Assembly (NCBI GenBank): GCA_002049455.2
Contig: KV918884.1
Span: forward strand, 124,001-188,000
Direction of reading: 5' to 3'
Source: Porphyra umbilicalis
Lineage: Eukaryota; Rhodophyta; Bangiophyceae; Bangiales; Bangiaceae
Length of the DNA stretch: 64,000 nt
Of this stretch, positions 23,508-33,435 are shown piece by piece (within the stretch, counting starts at the first letter, position 1; each line of letters begins with the position of its first letter). The notes under the pieces are model-generated. The model was not told where the DNA came from and did not search any database. It saw nothing but the letters and a program-made list of their open reading frames with translations. Made by a program: the position numbers and the translations under genes.

Positions 23508-23585
23508 GGCCCGTGGCTTAGTGGTCAAGGTATCGGACTACATCTCGAAGTCGTGGCTTAGATACGCTATCCTTCGAGATCTACC
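23508..23585 (+). repeat. tRNA-derived sequence (SINE head or tRNA pseudogene)
   Basis: GCCCGTGGCTTAGTGGTC looks like the 5' end of a tRNA with a perfect A box (TGGCTTAGTGG, 23,514-23,524). A B-box-like CTTCGAGATC lies 57 bases on (23,572-23,581). The acceptor 3' strand is missing and the arms do not fold into a full cloverleaf, so this is not an intact tRNA gene. It lies between the linker and the JmjC frame of locus 1. Confidence 0.4.
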
Positions 23586-23714
23586 TTTTCAAGAACCTCC
23601 TGGCGGCTGACAATAGCGGATGCTTATTTTGTCACGCTTGGCTGGCAGTGCAGTGCCGGACCCTGCTATCATGCGCGACAAGCTCCAAGTGCAGGTGCCG
23701 CCTCTGCACGAGAG

Positions 23715-24587
23715 ATGCTGCTATCGCCTGCTCTTCTCGAGATAAAGAAGCGCGAAAGCACAACCGCTCTTCGCGCCCGATACAAGGGCCTCAGTGTACC
23801 GCGGCTCACTTTGAACTTGAATGATCTGAGGGTCACCTGGGTGAGAGGTGTGACATCAAACGGCTACGACACAAAAGCCATGGATCCCTCAAAGCCTCAT
23901 ACAATAGACGTAAACTACTCATCGAACAAGATTCCAACCAATGAAGATAGGTTTGACTGGAGCCTGGGTAACAGTGCCTGTGTATCTGGACCAGAGCCAT
24001 TGCTATCAAGGGAACGTTTCTGCAACCCTCGTACGCTGAGCTACAACAGCATGTCAGGCGCATGGGCCACAGACGAGGTCATCATCACTTGTCTGCTCTA
24101 GATGGGAAGCGTCCGCTCGCACTTCAGCTGGCACGTTAACGACCAACTGCTTCAGTCAGTCTCCTACCTGCGGTCAAGAGTGAGTACGGTCTGGTTTTCC
24201 GTTCCGAGAACTGAAGTCCCACAGATGCTACGTGTCATGAGTGAATGTATGGACCATGTCGTGCTGGCGGCAGCAGGACAAGATTTGTGGAAGCTTCTCG
24301 CGGAAAATGCCGTCTTGAGGCCGGCGTCCTTTTTCCTCGCCTACGGCGCTCGCGTCGGCTTCAATGAGAAAGAAGCAGGGGTTTTCGTCGTGACAGGATA
24401 CGAAGTTTCACACAGCGGCTTCAACCAAGGGACTAACGTAGCATTTCCAGTGAATATTGCGTGCACTGGCTGGATTGTGCGCGCGATTGAACTCGCGGCC
24501 CACTGCCCAGGAAAGGTTGGTATGAAGATCCCTTCCGAGAAGCTGCTGGTTCTGAGCGCTCTGAAGCTTGCTGATGGGACTTGTTGA
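23715..24587 (+). pseudogene. JmjC-domain protein, locus 1 (degenerate copy)
   Basis: JmjC domain of KDM4/KDM5 type. These are Fe(II)/2-oxoglutarate dioxygenases that demethylate histone lysines in the nucleus. The N-terminal part includes LNDLRVTWVRGVT, matched in locus 2 by VNDSIATWVRRVT. The core reads SHFSWHVNDQLLQSVSYLRS, then VFVVTGYEVSHSGFNQGTN. The distal iron histidine (24,411-24,413) is present, but the HxE/HxD pair is H-V-N (Asn codon 24,138-24,140), so one iron ligand is missing. One in-frame TAG (24,099-24,101) splits the frame. Probably inactive, unless spliced or recoded. Confidence 0.75.
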
Positions 24588-24662
24588 TGCGGTGACGCGC
24601 GATGAAAAGCGGAATGCGACCCAGCAGAGTTTCGAAGAGACCTGAGAGTCATGACGTCCTAG

Positions 24663-25148
24663 TTGACGGAGTACCTGGACTGCGTCCTGGAGTACATGTG
24701 TCGCAACTCGCACCCGGCGTGGAAGGGAAAGAAGCCAACTGTGCTGGACTTTCAAAAGGACTTCCAGGGTGTTGAGCAGTTCATCCGTTACAACGCGATT
24801 ACACCAGCGGGGAACCCCTTGGTACTACCGCACAAGAACGGGGGAACCACTACAAAATTCTCTGTCGACGGTGCGGCGTGCTCTCACTGTAAATTGATTG
24901 TCTTGTTGTCTGTAGTCGTGTGTCCGGCCTGTGTTGAGCAGCTGACAGATGGAGCAGGCCCTAGAGCGCCATTCTGTTTCCAGCGATGCGCTCCAGCCAT
25001 GTCCGACAACTCGCACTACCAGCCCGAGCAGACCGACGGGAAGCAGCCGCTCCTCGTCTGTTGTCACTCTCCTTTGGTGATGCGGCCGCTTTCCAATGGC
25101 CGCGCTCACCTGCTAGTGTCTATTCTACCGCAATCTGGCATCAAATGA
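24663..25148 (+). pseudogene. C5HC2-like zinc-finger segment after JmjC, locus 1
   Basis: Same frame as the JmjC core but separated by ~75 bases containing stops, so an intron or decay lies between. It has LDCVLEYMCRNSHPAW, LPHKNGGTTTKF, and a cysteine cluster CSHCK...VVVCPAC...PFCFQRC (about 24,879-24,989). In KDM5/JMJ14-type demethylases a C5HC2 zinc finger follows JmjC, usually reading C-x2-C, LSxxxC, then CxxHC. Here the last histidine position is Arg/Gln-like. The order JmjC then C5HC2 supports a KDM5-like ancestry. The right end runs into a MITE. Confidence 0.5.
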
Positions 25149-25417
25149 TGCCCGGTTGGGCATCAAATGATGCACCCTCTCACAGGGCCAGACAACGACG
25201 GTTCGACCCCCCCTGTTGAGGCATGAGGAGCACCCCCCGTTTGTATCCAGAGCATTTTTGCTGGGATCTCCCCCAAGAATCACAAAGCATCGCTGAGTCC
25301 ATTTCTGCTGTCAAAAAGAGCGTCAGAGGTCGGGAAATACGAAAACAAACGCTCCGAAAATGGGCATCATTTGATGCGATTCGCATCAAATGATGCTGCG
25401 GTAGAATAAACACTAGC
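25112..25417. mobile_element. 306-bp MITE with subterminal palindromes
   Basis: Terminal inverted repeats of about 21 bp with one mismatch: left CTAGTGTYTATTCTACCGCA-type (25,112-25,132), right its complement (25,397-25,417). Inside each end stand two copies of GCATCAAATGATGC or its reverse complement (25,138-25,151; 25,160-25,173; 25,364-25,377; 25,383-25,396). No coding potential and no clear target duplication. A terminus of the same family occurs at 57,102-57,118. Short non-autonomous DNA transposon; superfamily not determined. Confidence 0.8.
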
Positions 25418-26285
25418 GGAGAAGTTGAAGAACTTTGGGGCGAAGAAAGGTGACAAGATCAGCAGCGTGTTGGTTGTTTCTGAGGTTCGAGTTTCTGGGA
25501 TGAGTGTGAGTCTGTGTTCAGCGAGTTGCCGCGCAGAGGTTACCGTTGTGACGTGCGCTGTACTTCTTCGACTTTTTGGAATGGCTCGAAACGAGCACTC
25601 TCCAGACAAAGATGCTATGGGTAGGAGCGGCTCAATCCGTGCTTCTCGCCCAGCCACTCACGTGGCATTGGCATGGCTCGCGATCCACGAACTATTTCCG
25701 CAATCCACACTACAGCGTACAAGTTACGGGGTCGGAAATAGGCTAAGACAAAAGTGCCCGTAGTGCAAAGATAGCACATTTGCAAGTGCGACGCACAGAT
25801 GAGAAGCATGCGCCTTACGCATTACTCTACCCACTGTGTACATACTCTGCAAATGAGACGTGAAGCTTCCCTCAACCACATGTGAAATGAAAGCCCGACT
25901 CCTTGGTGAACAGCACATTGTGCGTACCGCAAGCCAGAACAACAGCAGACTGCTTCACCCGCTGAGCGCGCCCGAGAGACACACTGGGGTAAGGATTAAG
26001 TGAGACCACCGCAGGATTTCCTACGATGGATCAGGCAAAATCCGACATTGTCTACGCTTCACACTCGGGGTGTAGATCTTGCGCCAAGTGCCGACCGCTC
26101 GGACCCGACAAAAGTGAAATCTCTGCACTCCTGTGGTACCGGAGTCGCTCACTGCGTAAGATGGCCCTCCGTTCTTGAGCACTGACAACGTCGACCGCTC
26201 TCGAATGGGGAATGATCTCTGCGAGTGCCTGGCTCTCCTCCAGAACTTAATGAGCGCATTGGGTGCATGAGCCCTTCAGAGCTTC
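25418..26285. other. Spacer, no gene recognised
   Basis: About 870 bp between the MITE and element C, with ORFs up to ~112 codons on either strand (for example 25,425-25,763). None shows a known domain, and no repeat or RNA signal was seen. Confidence 0.45.
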
Positions 26286-26683
26286 TGAGAGCATATCTCT
26301 GCTGGCAATTGGCAAATTGCCACAAGTAGCCCCCCTGACTGGCCAGAGCCTATGTAATGTGGGAATTGGCCTGTGGCATGCCCTTCGGGGGATAAAATCC
26401 GCATTGTTCTTTTTATTACTATTCTTTTGCTTGCCTGTCTTATCCGTCTGCCGGCACTCATTACGATCGCATGAGATCGGACTGTCGCACGACCAGTGCC
26501 CTCGTCTAAGTTACGTCACCATGAGTCTGGGGTCGCTGTCGTGGGCACCACCCGGCTCCCCATTGGATGCCCTTCAACAAAATGTCTTTCTTCCTCGTCG
26601 CGACGGCGATAGAACTCGCTTTATTGCTTGGTTACGGTTGGTTCAAATACACAGGTATTTGAACCAATGTTATTACTACGATA
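26286..26683 (+). repeat. 5' LTR of element C
   Basis: About 398 bp, start TGAG, matching 36,265-36,666. Shared blocks include GGGAATTGGCCTGTGGCATG, CTTATCCGTCTGCCGGCACT and CGCGACGGCGATAGAACTCG. Near its end is a perfect 11-bp hairpin (GGTTCAAATAC at 26,640-26,650; GTATTTGAACC at 26,655-26,665). GGGATAAAAT near 26,390 is a plausible TATA element. Confidence 0.85.
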
Positions 26684-26685
26684 TT

Positions 26686-26697
26686 TGGTGGAGCAGC
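26686..26697 (+). promoter_or_regulatory. Candidate primer-binding site of element C
   Basis: TGGTGGAGCAGC begins two bases after the 5' LTR and is identical to the first twelve bases of the element B candidate site. Because LTRs and pol of the two families are otherwise distant, the match supports use of the same primer tRNA. Confidence 0.65.
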
Positions 26698-26899
26698 GCC
26701 GGATACCCTCGCCTTCGTCGTTTCTCGCGGCACGGTGTTTCCGAGAGCTTTCGCGATGACTCGTGGCATTGTGACGGTGTCGATACGGTCGCTTCGCGCG
26801 CTGGGCGTTAGCCATCGACTTGGTGGCGTGTCGCTGGGGGCTTCACGGTTGTGATATCCGACGTTGGCGCGCAGGGCGTTAGCCATAGCGAAACACTTT

Positions 26900-28450
26900 G
26901 TTCAGGTCCCAGTATGTCTACTCGTGGAACTGGCGGCACTCAGCGAGCCACAGTCGGCAAGCTGCAAGCTGGCTACCCGCCGCCGGGCGGGGGACAAGGC
27001 ACTCTTGCCGCCTCCGACGCCCCAACGGACGGTGCTCCTACTCATCCCATCCCTGCGAATCAAGCCGCCTCCAGGCACATGCAGATGGTGAAGAGCCTGA
27101 AAGCGGCTGATCAAGCACTTCAACGACTCCTAACGGACCAAGAACGGACTAACGCGTCTCTGGCGCGAGCCAATGACAAGTGGGTCCACCACGTCGAGGC
27201 CCTGCGCAAGGTCGACTCCCATGAGGAGGAACGCCGTGTGGCTAAGTCTCGCCGCCAGTCAGGCGACAAGACCAAGATTGTCAAGAAGACAAGCAAGGTG
27301 ACGAAAGACAAGTCCGTCCGCAAGGACGATCCGGCAAATGCCGCGCCTTCGTCATCTTCCGATGATTCCGCCTCTGGGTCAAGCCCGACGTCGTCAGATG
27401 ACGACAACTCCAACAAGACGGACACGTCCTCCTCGGACGATGGCCCCGAGCCGCCAGGCCCGCCGTCGCTCCTAAGTGGTTCTTCGCCGAGCAACACCTC
27501 GAGCGAATCGGACGCGACCGCGCGCAAGCGCCTCGCGACCCCCACCAAGCGGAAGGAGTGACTTGAAAAAGCCGATAGGATCAAGGTAGTCCGCCCGGCT
27601 AATGGCCGATTCAAGACACTCCTGGACTACAGAACGTACTTCCTGATCCGCCGTCAACTGGCGTATACGCCTAAGGAGGCACAAAGGTCGCATCGCCTCA
27701 ACGAACAATTGGACAGAGCGTTCCATGGGCAACAGCCATTCACAGGAGCCCTGCTCTTGGGCATCTTCACGTTCTGATCGACCTTTCGCCGCGCGTGCGA
27801 CGCGGCTGGGCTGACGCACGGTCAAGCTCTTCCGCGCATTGTCTTTCGCCTAGCCGACAACGCCAAAATGGCCTTCTCTTGCGCGCTTAACAGCACCCTC
27901 GGACGTCAGCGTTATGCCATCCGTACATACGAAGATGCCACAAACTGGCTGCTTTTGAAGTCCGCGACACACGCAACTATGGCTTACGCTTACCAAGTCA
28001 TCATTACGATGAAGCAACAAGACAACGAGGCGCCCTCGGCCTTTTGCCACCGCGTGAAAACGCGGTGCAATCTTCTGAACTGTTAGTTCAACATGGAAGA
28101 CGTTAAGGACGTCTTCATTACGTGTCTTTCGGACCTTGTGCAAGCGCACGTTCGGGTCTTGAATGACCGATGCCCGGATCGGAATCTATCAGAGGCAGTT
28201 GCTACCGCCCAATTGTACTGGGAAGGTACCAATAAGCTGCGCTTGCAGCGTAAGATGATCCGCCCAACGGCGATCAAAGTCGCTTACGCGACACAAGAGC
28301 AGCGGACAACGACGGAATGACCGTTCAAACCGGTTCGCACCCCACCGCCCCCTCGGGCCGCCGTCCCTCAAGCCAATCGGGCTGACCTCTGTTACAACTG
28401 AAGCAAGCCGGGGCACTTCCCCGCACAGTGTGCCGAGCCGTATCGCACTC
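26900..28450 (+). pseudogene. Element C gag region
   Basis: Structural (capsid) region. It starts with a Gly/Pro-rich segment and a probable coiled coil (AADQALQRLLTDQERTNASL), then a Lys-rich and a Ser/Asp-rich linker. The capsid-like part follows (ATMAYAYQVIITMKQQDNEA, FCHRVKTRCNLL, VFITCLSDLVQAHVRVLND), and a CCHC zinc knuckle pattern (C-x2-C-x4-H-x4-C) lies near 28,391-28,441. The order capsid then knuckle is normal for Ty3/gypsy Gag. Part of a broken fossil element. Confidence 0.75.
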
Positions 28451-28674
28451 GCGAACGTCGATAACCGCCTATCGGCGTTCATGTCATTGCAGACGGTACC
28501 GTCGAAGAAGACGAGATCGAGCAGCCGGCTGACGCCGTCGACGACTCGAAAAACGCCTAGGCCTGGTGCCCAACTTGGGGGTGCCGGCGGTACGCGAAAG
28601 CACACGGTGACAAGATTGTTGCGCCACGCCTTACGGCACTATGAGATCGCCGCCACGCTTGACCCATGCATTTG

Positions 28675-30870
28675 TGGGATGCGGACCTGCCGCCCTGTAC
28701 TGGACACGAGCGCAGAAGTGAACATAGTGTGAGCTACTGTTCTCCCTGCAAACTGGAAGGCTTATGCCGAGAAGTTGACCACGCTTCTGCGCATCCGAGA
28801 TGCAAACAACAACCGTCTCGTGACAAAGTATGCCATACATCTGTTTCTAGACATCGGAGGTGTACGTCTATTTGACCGATTCCTCTTTTCCGAGAACTTG
28901 TCAGTCCCGCGCATGCTTGGAACCGACTACATTGAACAAAACATCGAGGCGATCTTGCCGTGTTTGCGTGAGATCGTCTAGCAGGAAGACGTGCGCTGCA
29001 CGGAGGAACTGCCTCGGCCAACGCCAATCTTGGCTTGTATTAATGACAGTGCCTCGGACTGTCATTTGCAAGACAAACCCGTATGGGTGCGAGCCTGTGA
29101 ACAGGTACGTGTCAACGGACACCAAGAGAAGTGGATCATGGCCACATGTGACACCCCCGGTATGGTTATCATCACACTGAACGTTCGTTCATGCCGTCAT
29201 AAGTCAATGGCAGTCGCCCGCGGCCTTGCCATCGTCAAGCCCGACGAACCCTTCTTAGTCAAGTTATGCAACTTTGGCAAAGACCAAGTCATTGTTCGCA
29301 AGAACTCAACCTTGGGGTTTGCAGAGCCCTATCAAGGGCCTATGTTGTCCGCCGTCTTGGTTGCCAACAGTCCAAAGGATGGGACCGATAATTCATCGGA
29401 CGACGCGAGTCGTGACCCACTCAAGGACCTTGACCTCAGTGAGGCTCCCGAGTATCTGCACACGCAGATTCGAGATATGCTTGAGACACATTCGTATATG
29501 TCGGATGGAATCCTTGGCGTCATTTGTGCTACGGAGCACGCCATCGTCCTTCCTCCAGACGCTCTGCCCATACGGGCTCAACCCTACCAGACAGGGCCTT
29601 TCAAACGGAAGATCATCTCGGATCAGATCATCAAGATGTTGAAGCTCAACGTCACTGCCCCTAGTCATAGTGCTTGGGCGAGCCCCGTGGTACTTGTACC
29701 AAAGAAGAACGGCAAAGCCCGATTCTGTGTCGACTATCGTCGGTACCAGACTTGAACGGCAAAGCCCGATTCTGTGTCGACCATAGTCGGGTTGACCACA
29801 TCACGAAGCAGCATGCTTATCCCTTGCCTCGAATGAAGGACTGCCTGGACTCATTGGCAAATGCCCAGGTGTTCACGTCTCTCAACCGCACCGCGGGGTA
29901 CTGGCAAGTTCCCTTACGTATATACGACCAAGAGATGACAGAGTTCACGACGCACTGTGGTATACACCACTAGTTGTCAATTCCTTTCGGCTTGCCGAAC
30001 TCGCCTGCTACCTTTCAGCTTGCGTTGGGTTTTATCCTCTCGGGCCTGAAGTGGCAGATATTATATGTGTATTTAGAAAATGTCATCATCATTTCCGCGA
30101 ACGCGGAACAACACGTCCAAGATGTTTACACGGTTCTGCACCGTCTCCGCGAAGCCGGGGTTACCCTGAACGTGGAAAAGTGCACATGGCTCTCTGACAA
30201 AGTCGAGGACCTCGGACACATTGTCCGCCCCAGGCAGCTGCACAAGCATAACAAGAACGCTGACGCTCTCAAGCACTTCAAGTTCCCAACGACAACGACC
30301 CAGCTGAATAGCTTCTTGGGCTTGTGCAATGTCTATCGACGTTTCGTCAAGGACGTTGCCACACGAGCGAAACCCCTGAGCGCCCTGACTTGGGACGAAA
30401 TCCCACTGGATCAACCACCGCCGACGGACGTGGCTATCGCCGCCTTCGAGGACCTTCGCAACGCACTGTTGTGCCCACCGGAACTTGCCTCGCCAAAGGC
30501 CAATCGAAAGCTTGTCGTCGACGCTCACGCATTCGCCGACGAAGTCGGTTGTACCCTGCCTCAAGAAGAACCGGTCGAAATGCTTCATCCTGTCAGATAT
30601 TGGAGCCGAGGCCTCACTGCTGCAGAGCAAAACAACTCGACCACAGAGCGCGAATGCCTCGGCGTCGTGCCGGCTGTCCTCGAGATGCGGCATTTCCTCG
30701 ACGGGCAAAAGTTCCTCACCGAACGGATCACCAAGCGCTTTGCTGGATCTACAGCATGACCAACTCAAGCGGACGCTTGATGCGATGGCGACTTCGCCTC
30801 TCCGAATACACATTCGATATTGTTTATGAACCATGTGCATGGCATCACTTGTCCGACTTCTTGTCGCGCG
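28675..30870 (+). pseudogene. Element C protease, reverse transcriptase and RNase H region
   Basis: The protease shows a DTSA-type active-site word (PVLDTSAEVNIV, near 28,690-28,730) and the MLGTDYIEQNIEAILP loop (~28,912-28,960). RT blocks are SHSAWASPVVLVPKKNGKAR, LPRMKDCLDSL, FGLPNSPATFQLALGF and LGLCNVYRRFVKDV. RNase H shows VDAHAFADEVGCTL and the NNSTTERECLGVV block. Order matches element B but sequence is distant, so it is a different family. Part of a broken fossil element. Confidence 0.85.
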
Positions 30871-31099
30871 CCTCAACGGTGGCCCCGCCAGAAGATATCC
30901 ATTATCGTGTACCTTGCCTGGCATTGGCCGAGCCGGCCAACGGCGTAACGACGGAGAGGCACACGAAACCGACACACCCGAACCGGTGGAGTTCGACGTC
31001 GTTGTCAAAGCACAACAGACAGATGACTACTGTGTCGAGATGTCCACTCGCGTGGAACGCGGAACGGCCAAGGCCTTCTTCCGCAACGAGCATCACGCT

Positions 31100-32440
31100 C
31101 TGTATCGCTGGTCGCCTTACGGCAACCAATTGGTCATACAAAAATCATTGCGCGAACGCGTCTTGACGCTTTAGAACCACGCCATAGTGGCAGCCCATCC
31201 TTGTATCAATCGAATGTATTTCAACATGAGAAAGGCGTATTACTACCCTTCGATGGTAAGGGACATCCGCACCACCATCTCCAAGTGCACAATTTGTGCT
31301 CAAGACCGCCTCGCCTTGCGGAGACACACCACGCCCTTGACGCTAATCCCAGCTACTTAGACTTTAAGGGAACTGTCCGTTGACATCTTTGGGCCCATCC
31401 CGGCCTCTAAGAAGGGCAATCGCTTCATCTTGCTTATCACCGACAGCTTCGCCAACCTCACGAAGTGTATCGCCTTACGACGAATTACGGCCATGTCCGT
31501 GGCGAAAGCCATCATCGACGCGTGGAAGTCCGTCTACGGGGCACCGGACCGGATCCTACCGGACCAAGGGCCCCAGTTCACGTTGAACTTCTTCATCGCC
31601 GTGAAGAAAATGCTTGGCATTGAAACGGTTCGCACCACGGCGTATCACTCCCAAACCAATGGGCAAGCTGAACGGTACAACCGTACTATGGTCACTCATT
31701 TGCGACACTACGTCGCTGATGACCCATCCAGATGGGACGAGCTACTCCCGGTCCTCACCGATGCATAAAATAGCCAAACGCATCGCTCTGCGGGTATCGC
31801 TCCATTTGAGCTCGTTCTCCCAAGGCAGATCCCCAACCCCACGGTTCGCAATTTGCCCCCGGGCACTCCTCTGGCCAATAAGGGAATGCTCAATCATGGG
31901 TCACCGCCACCTCGCGAGGACAAAATCATGGCCCGCATTCGCAGGGAAATCGCCGTTGTCGTCAAGGCCTTGCGTAAGACGCAACAACGTTACGAACGTA
32001 ACTTCGACCACCGGGTCGCAACCCGCAATGCGGACGTCAAGATCGGCGACTACGTATACACGACCAACCACAATCGGCAAAACAAGCTGCGAAGCAAGGC
32101 CATTGGACCCTCCGTGGTCGTTAATGCGGACACGGATGCCTCCACGGTCGTCATTGCCTATGACGGGGGGGGAAAACATGTCAGCAGTGACCATGTCACA
32201 CCAGCTGCTCGTCCAACGACGACAGACACGGTGCTGCACCCCGTGCTAGATGGTCCAGACCAATGCAAGCCACCCCCGTCAACCGCGGTCGAGTACGTGC
32301 CTGACAAACGTTCAGGCTTACGCCGGACAGGTGACAGCTACAGCGCTAAAGTGGACTGGTTCGACTCCGGGTCGAAAAACGACATCTGGGAGCCCCGGGA
32401 GAACGTCAAACGCAACGTAGTGGTGAGCTTTATTCGACAG
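31100..32440 (+). pseudogene. Element C integrase and chromodomain
   Basis: Integrase core words: ILLITDSFANLTKCIALRRI, VYGAPDRILPDQGPQFTLNF, AYHSQTNGQAERYNRTM, then QQRYERNFDHRVATRNADVK and the GPY/F-like KAIGPSVVV. The chromodomain reads SYSAKVDWFDSGSKNDIWEP near 32,335-32,395. In chromoviruses this places integration in marked chromatin. Part of a broken fossil element. Confidence 0.85.
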
Positions 32441-32449
32441 AAAAAGAAG

Positions 32450-33259
32450 CAAGTACCGGGGTGCGAATGTCAAATGCCAACTCAGCGAAGTTGCCGACAA
32501 GTCGGGCTCACAACCGTGGCCAACATCGTCATGGACTCCACGTGGATGCCAACTATAAAACATTTCCATGTTACCGGTGCCGGAGTTATCGATGCCATTA
32601 TCTCATGGACAGATTTAACTACCGCCACCGTAATCAAGGAAGACATTCCTGTCGCGTGGCTGAAGTTGACCCTGCCCTCTATGACGCACAGCTTTGCGTA
32701 TGGTTCGAAACTAGCTTTGCAGCATTTTGCTCGGTTCAACAGTGCGTACGGTCCGTACACCCACGTGGGACATAAATCCGCGAAAGCGACTCTGATCGAA
32801 GCCGATCCATCGGTACTAGTGCTTCTCGACGGGTTCCTTGTACGACCGGTACAGCACTTGGATTCAATTCTTCGTCGCCTGGTGACTTTTACCGAGGAAG
32901 TGACCGTGGTCATACTACAATGGACCAACACCAGTTGGTACGCTACCGCCATCCGCGCATGTCTCGGGTACGAGGTACTTTTATCAACAGGTGCAAGGGA
33001 TACGAATCCCACACCATGGGCTATGCTGGCCGGCCACTTCCTCCATCGCTATGATGACAAACAAAAGAAATGGATAGTGGACACCAACATGTCGAACGAC
33101 AAACAACCACAAGACGAAAAGAACATCTACACCGTGAAGGCGTACGCCCGCGACATGAACACACACTGCCGCAAGAGTCAGCCGAGCACTTCACCTAGCA
33201 GTAACCCCTTCCCTTTCTCCTTTTCATCGCTACGACGCCAGTCGCGACGGCAGAGGTGA
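32450..33259 (+). other. C-terminal extension after element C chromodomain
   Basis: About 270 codons continue in frame beyond the chromodomain, whereas element B ends within ~20 codons of it. Visible words are AIISWTDLTTATVIKEDIPV, VGHKSAKATLIEADPS, VLLDGFLVRPVQHLD, TVVILQWTNTSWYATAI and NPTPWAMLAGHFLHRYDD. The ILQWTNTSWYATAI word faintly recalls the W-x4-W-Y tail of methylase-like domains in some retroelements, but I cannot assign a fold. Composition is balanced, so it looks like a real former domain. Part of a fossil element. Confidence 0.45.
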
Positions 33260-33435
33260 CGAGAGCCAACGCTGGCCACCGACTCCTAGGAGACGCTACG
33301 CCCGCGCGTGTATTGTGCCGACGGCGGGTCTTCGCCCGACGGTCCCCCGTCCGCATGGGCACGGCGCCCCAGGACGCTCTGAGAAATGGAGCTCGTCGGC
33401 TCAATCGCCTCCTTTGGCTGAACAGCCTCGAGGTG

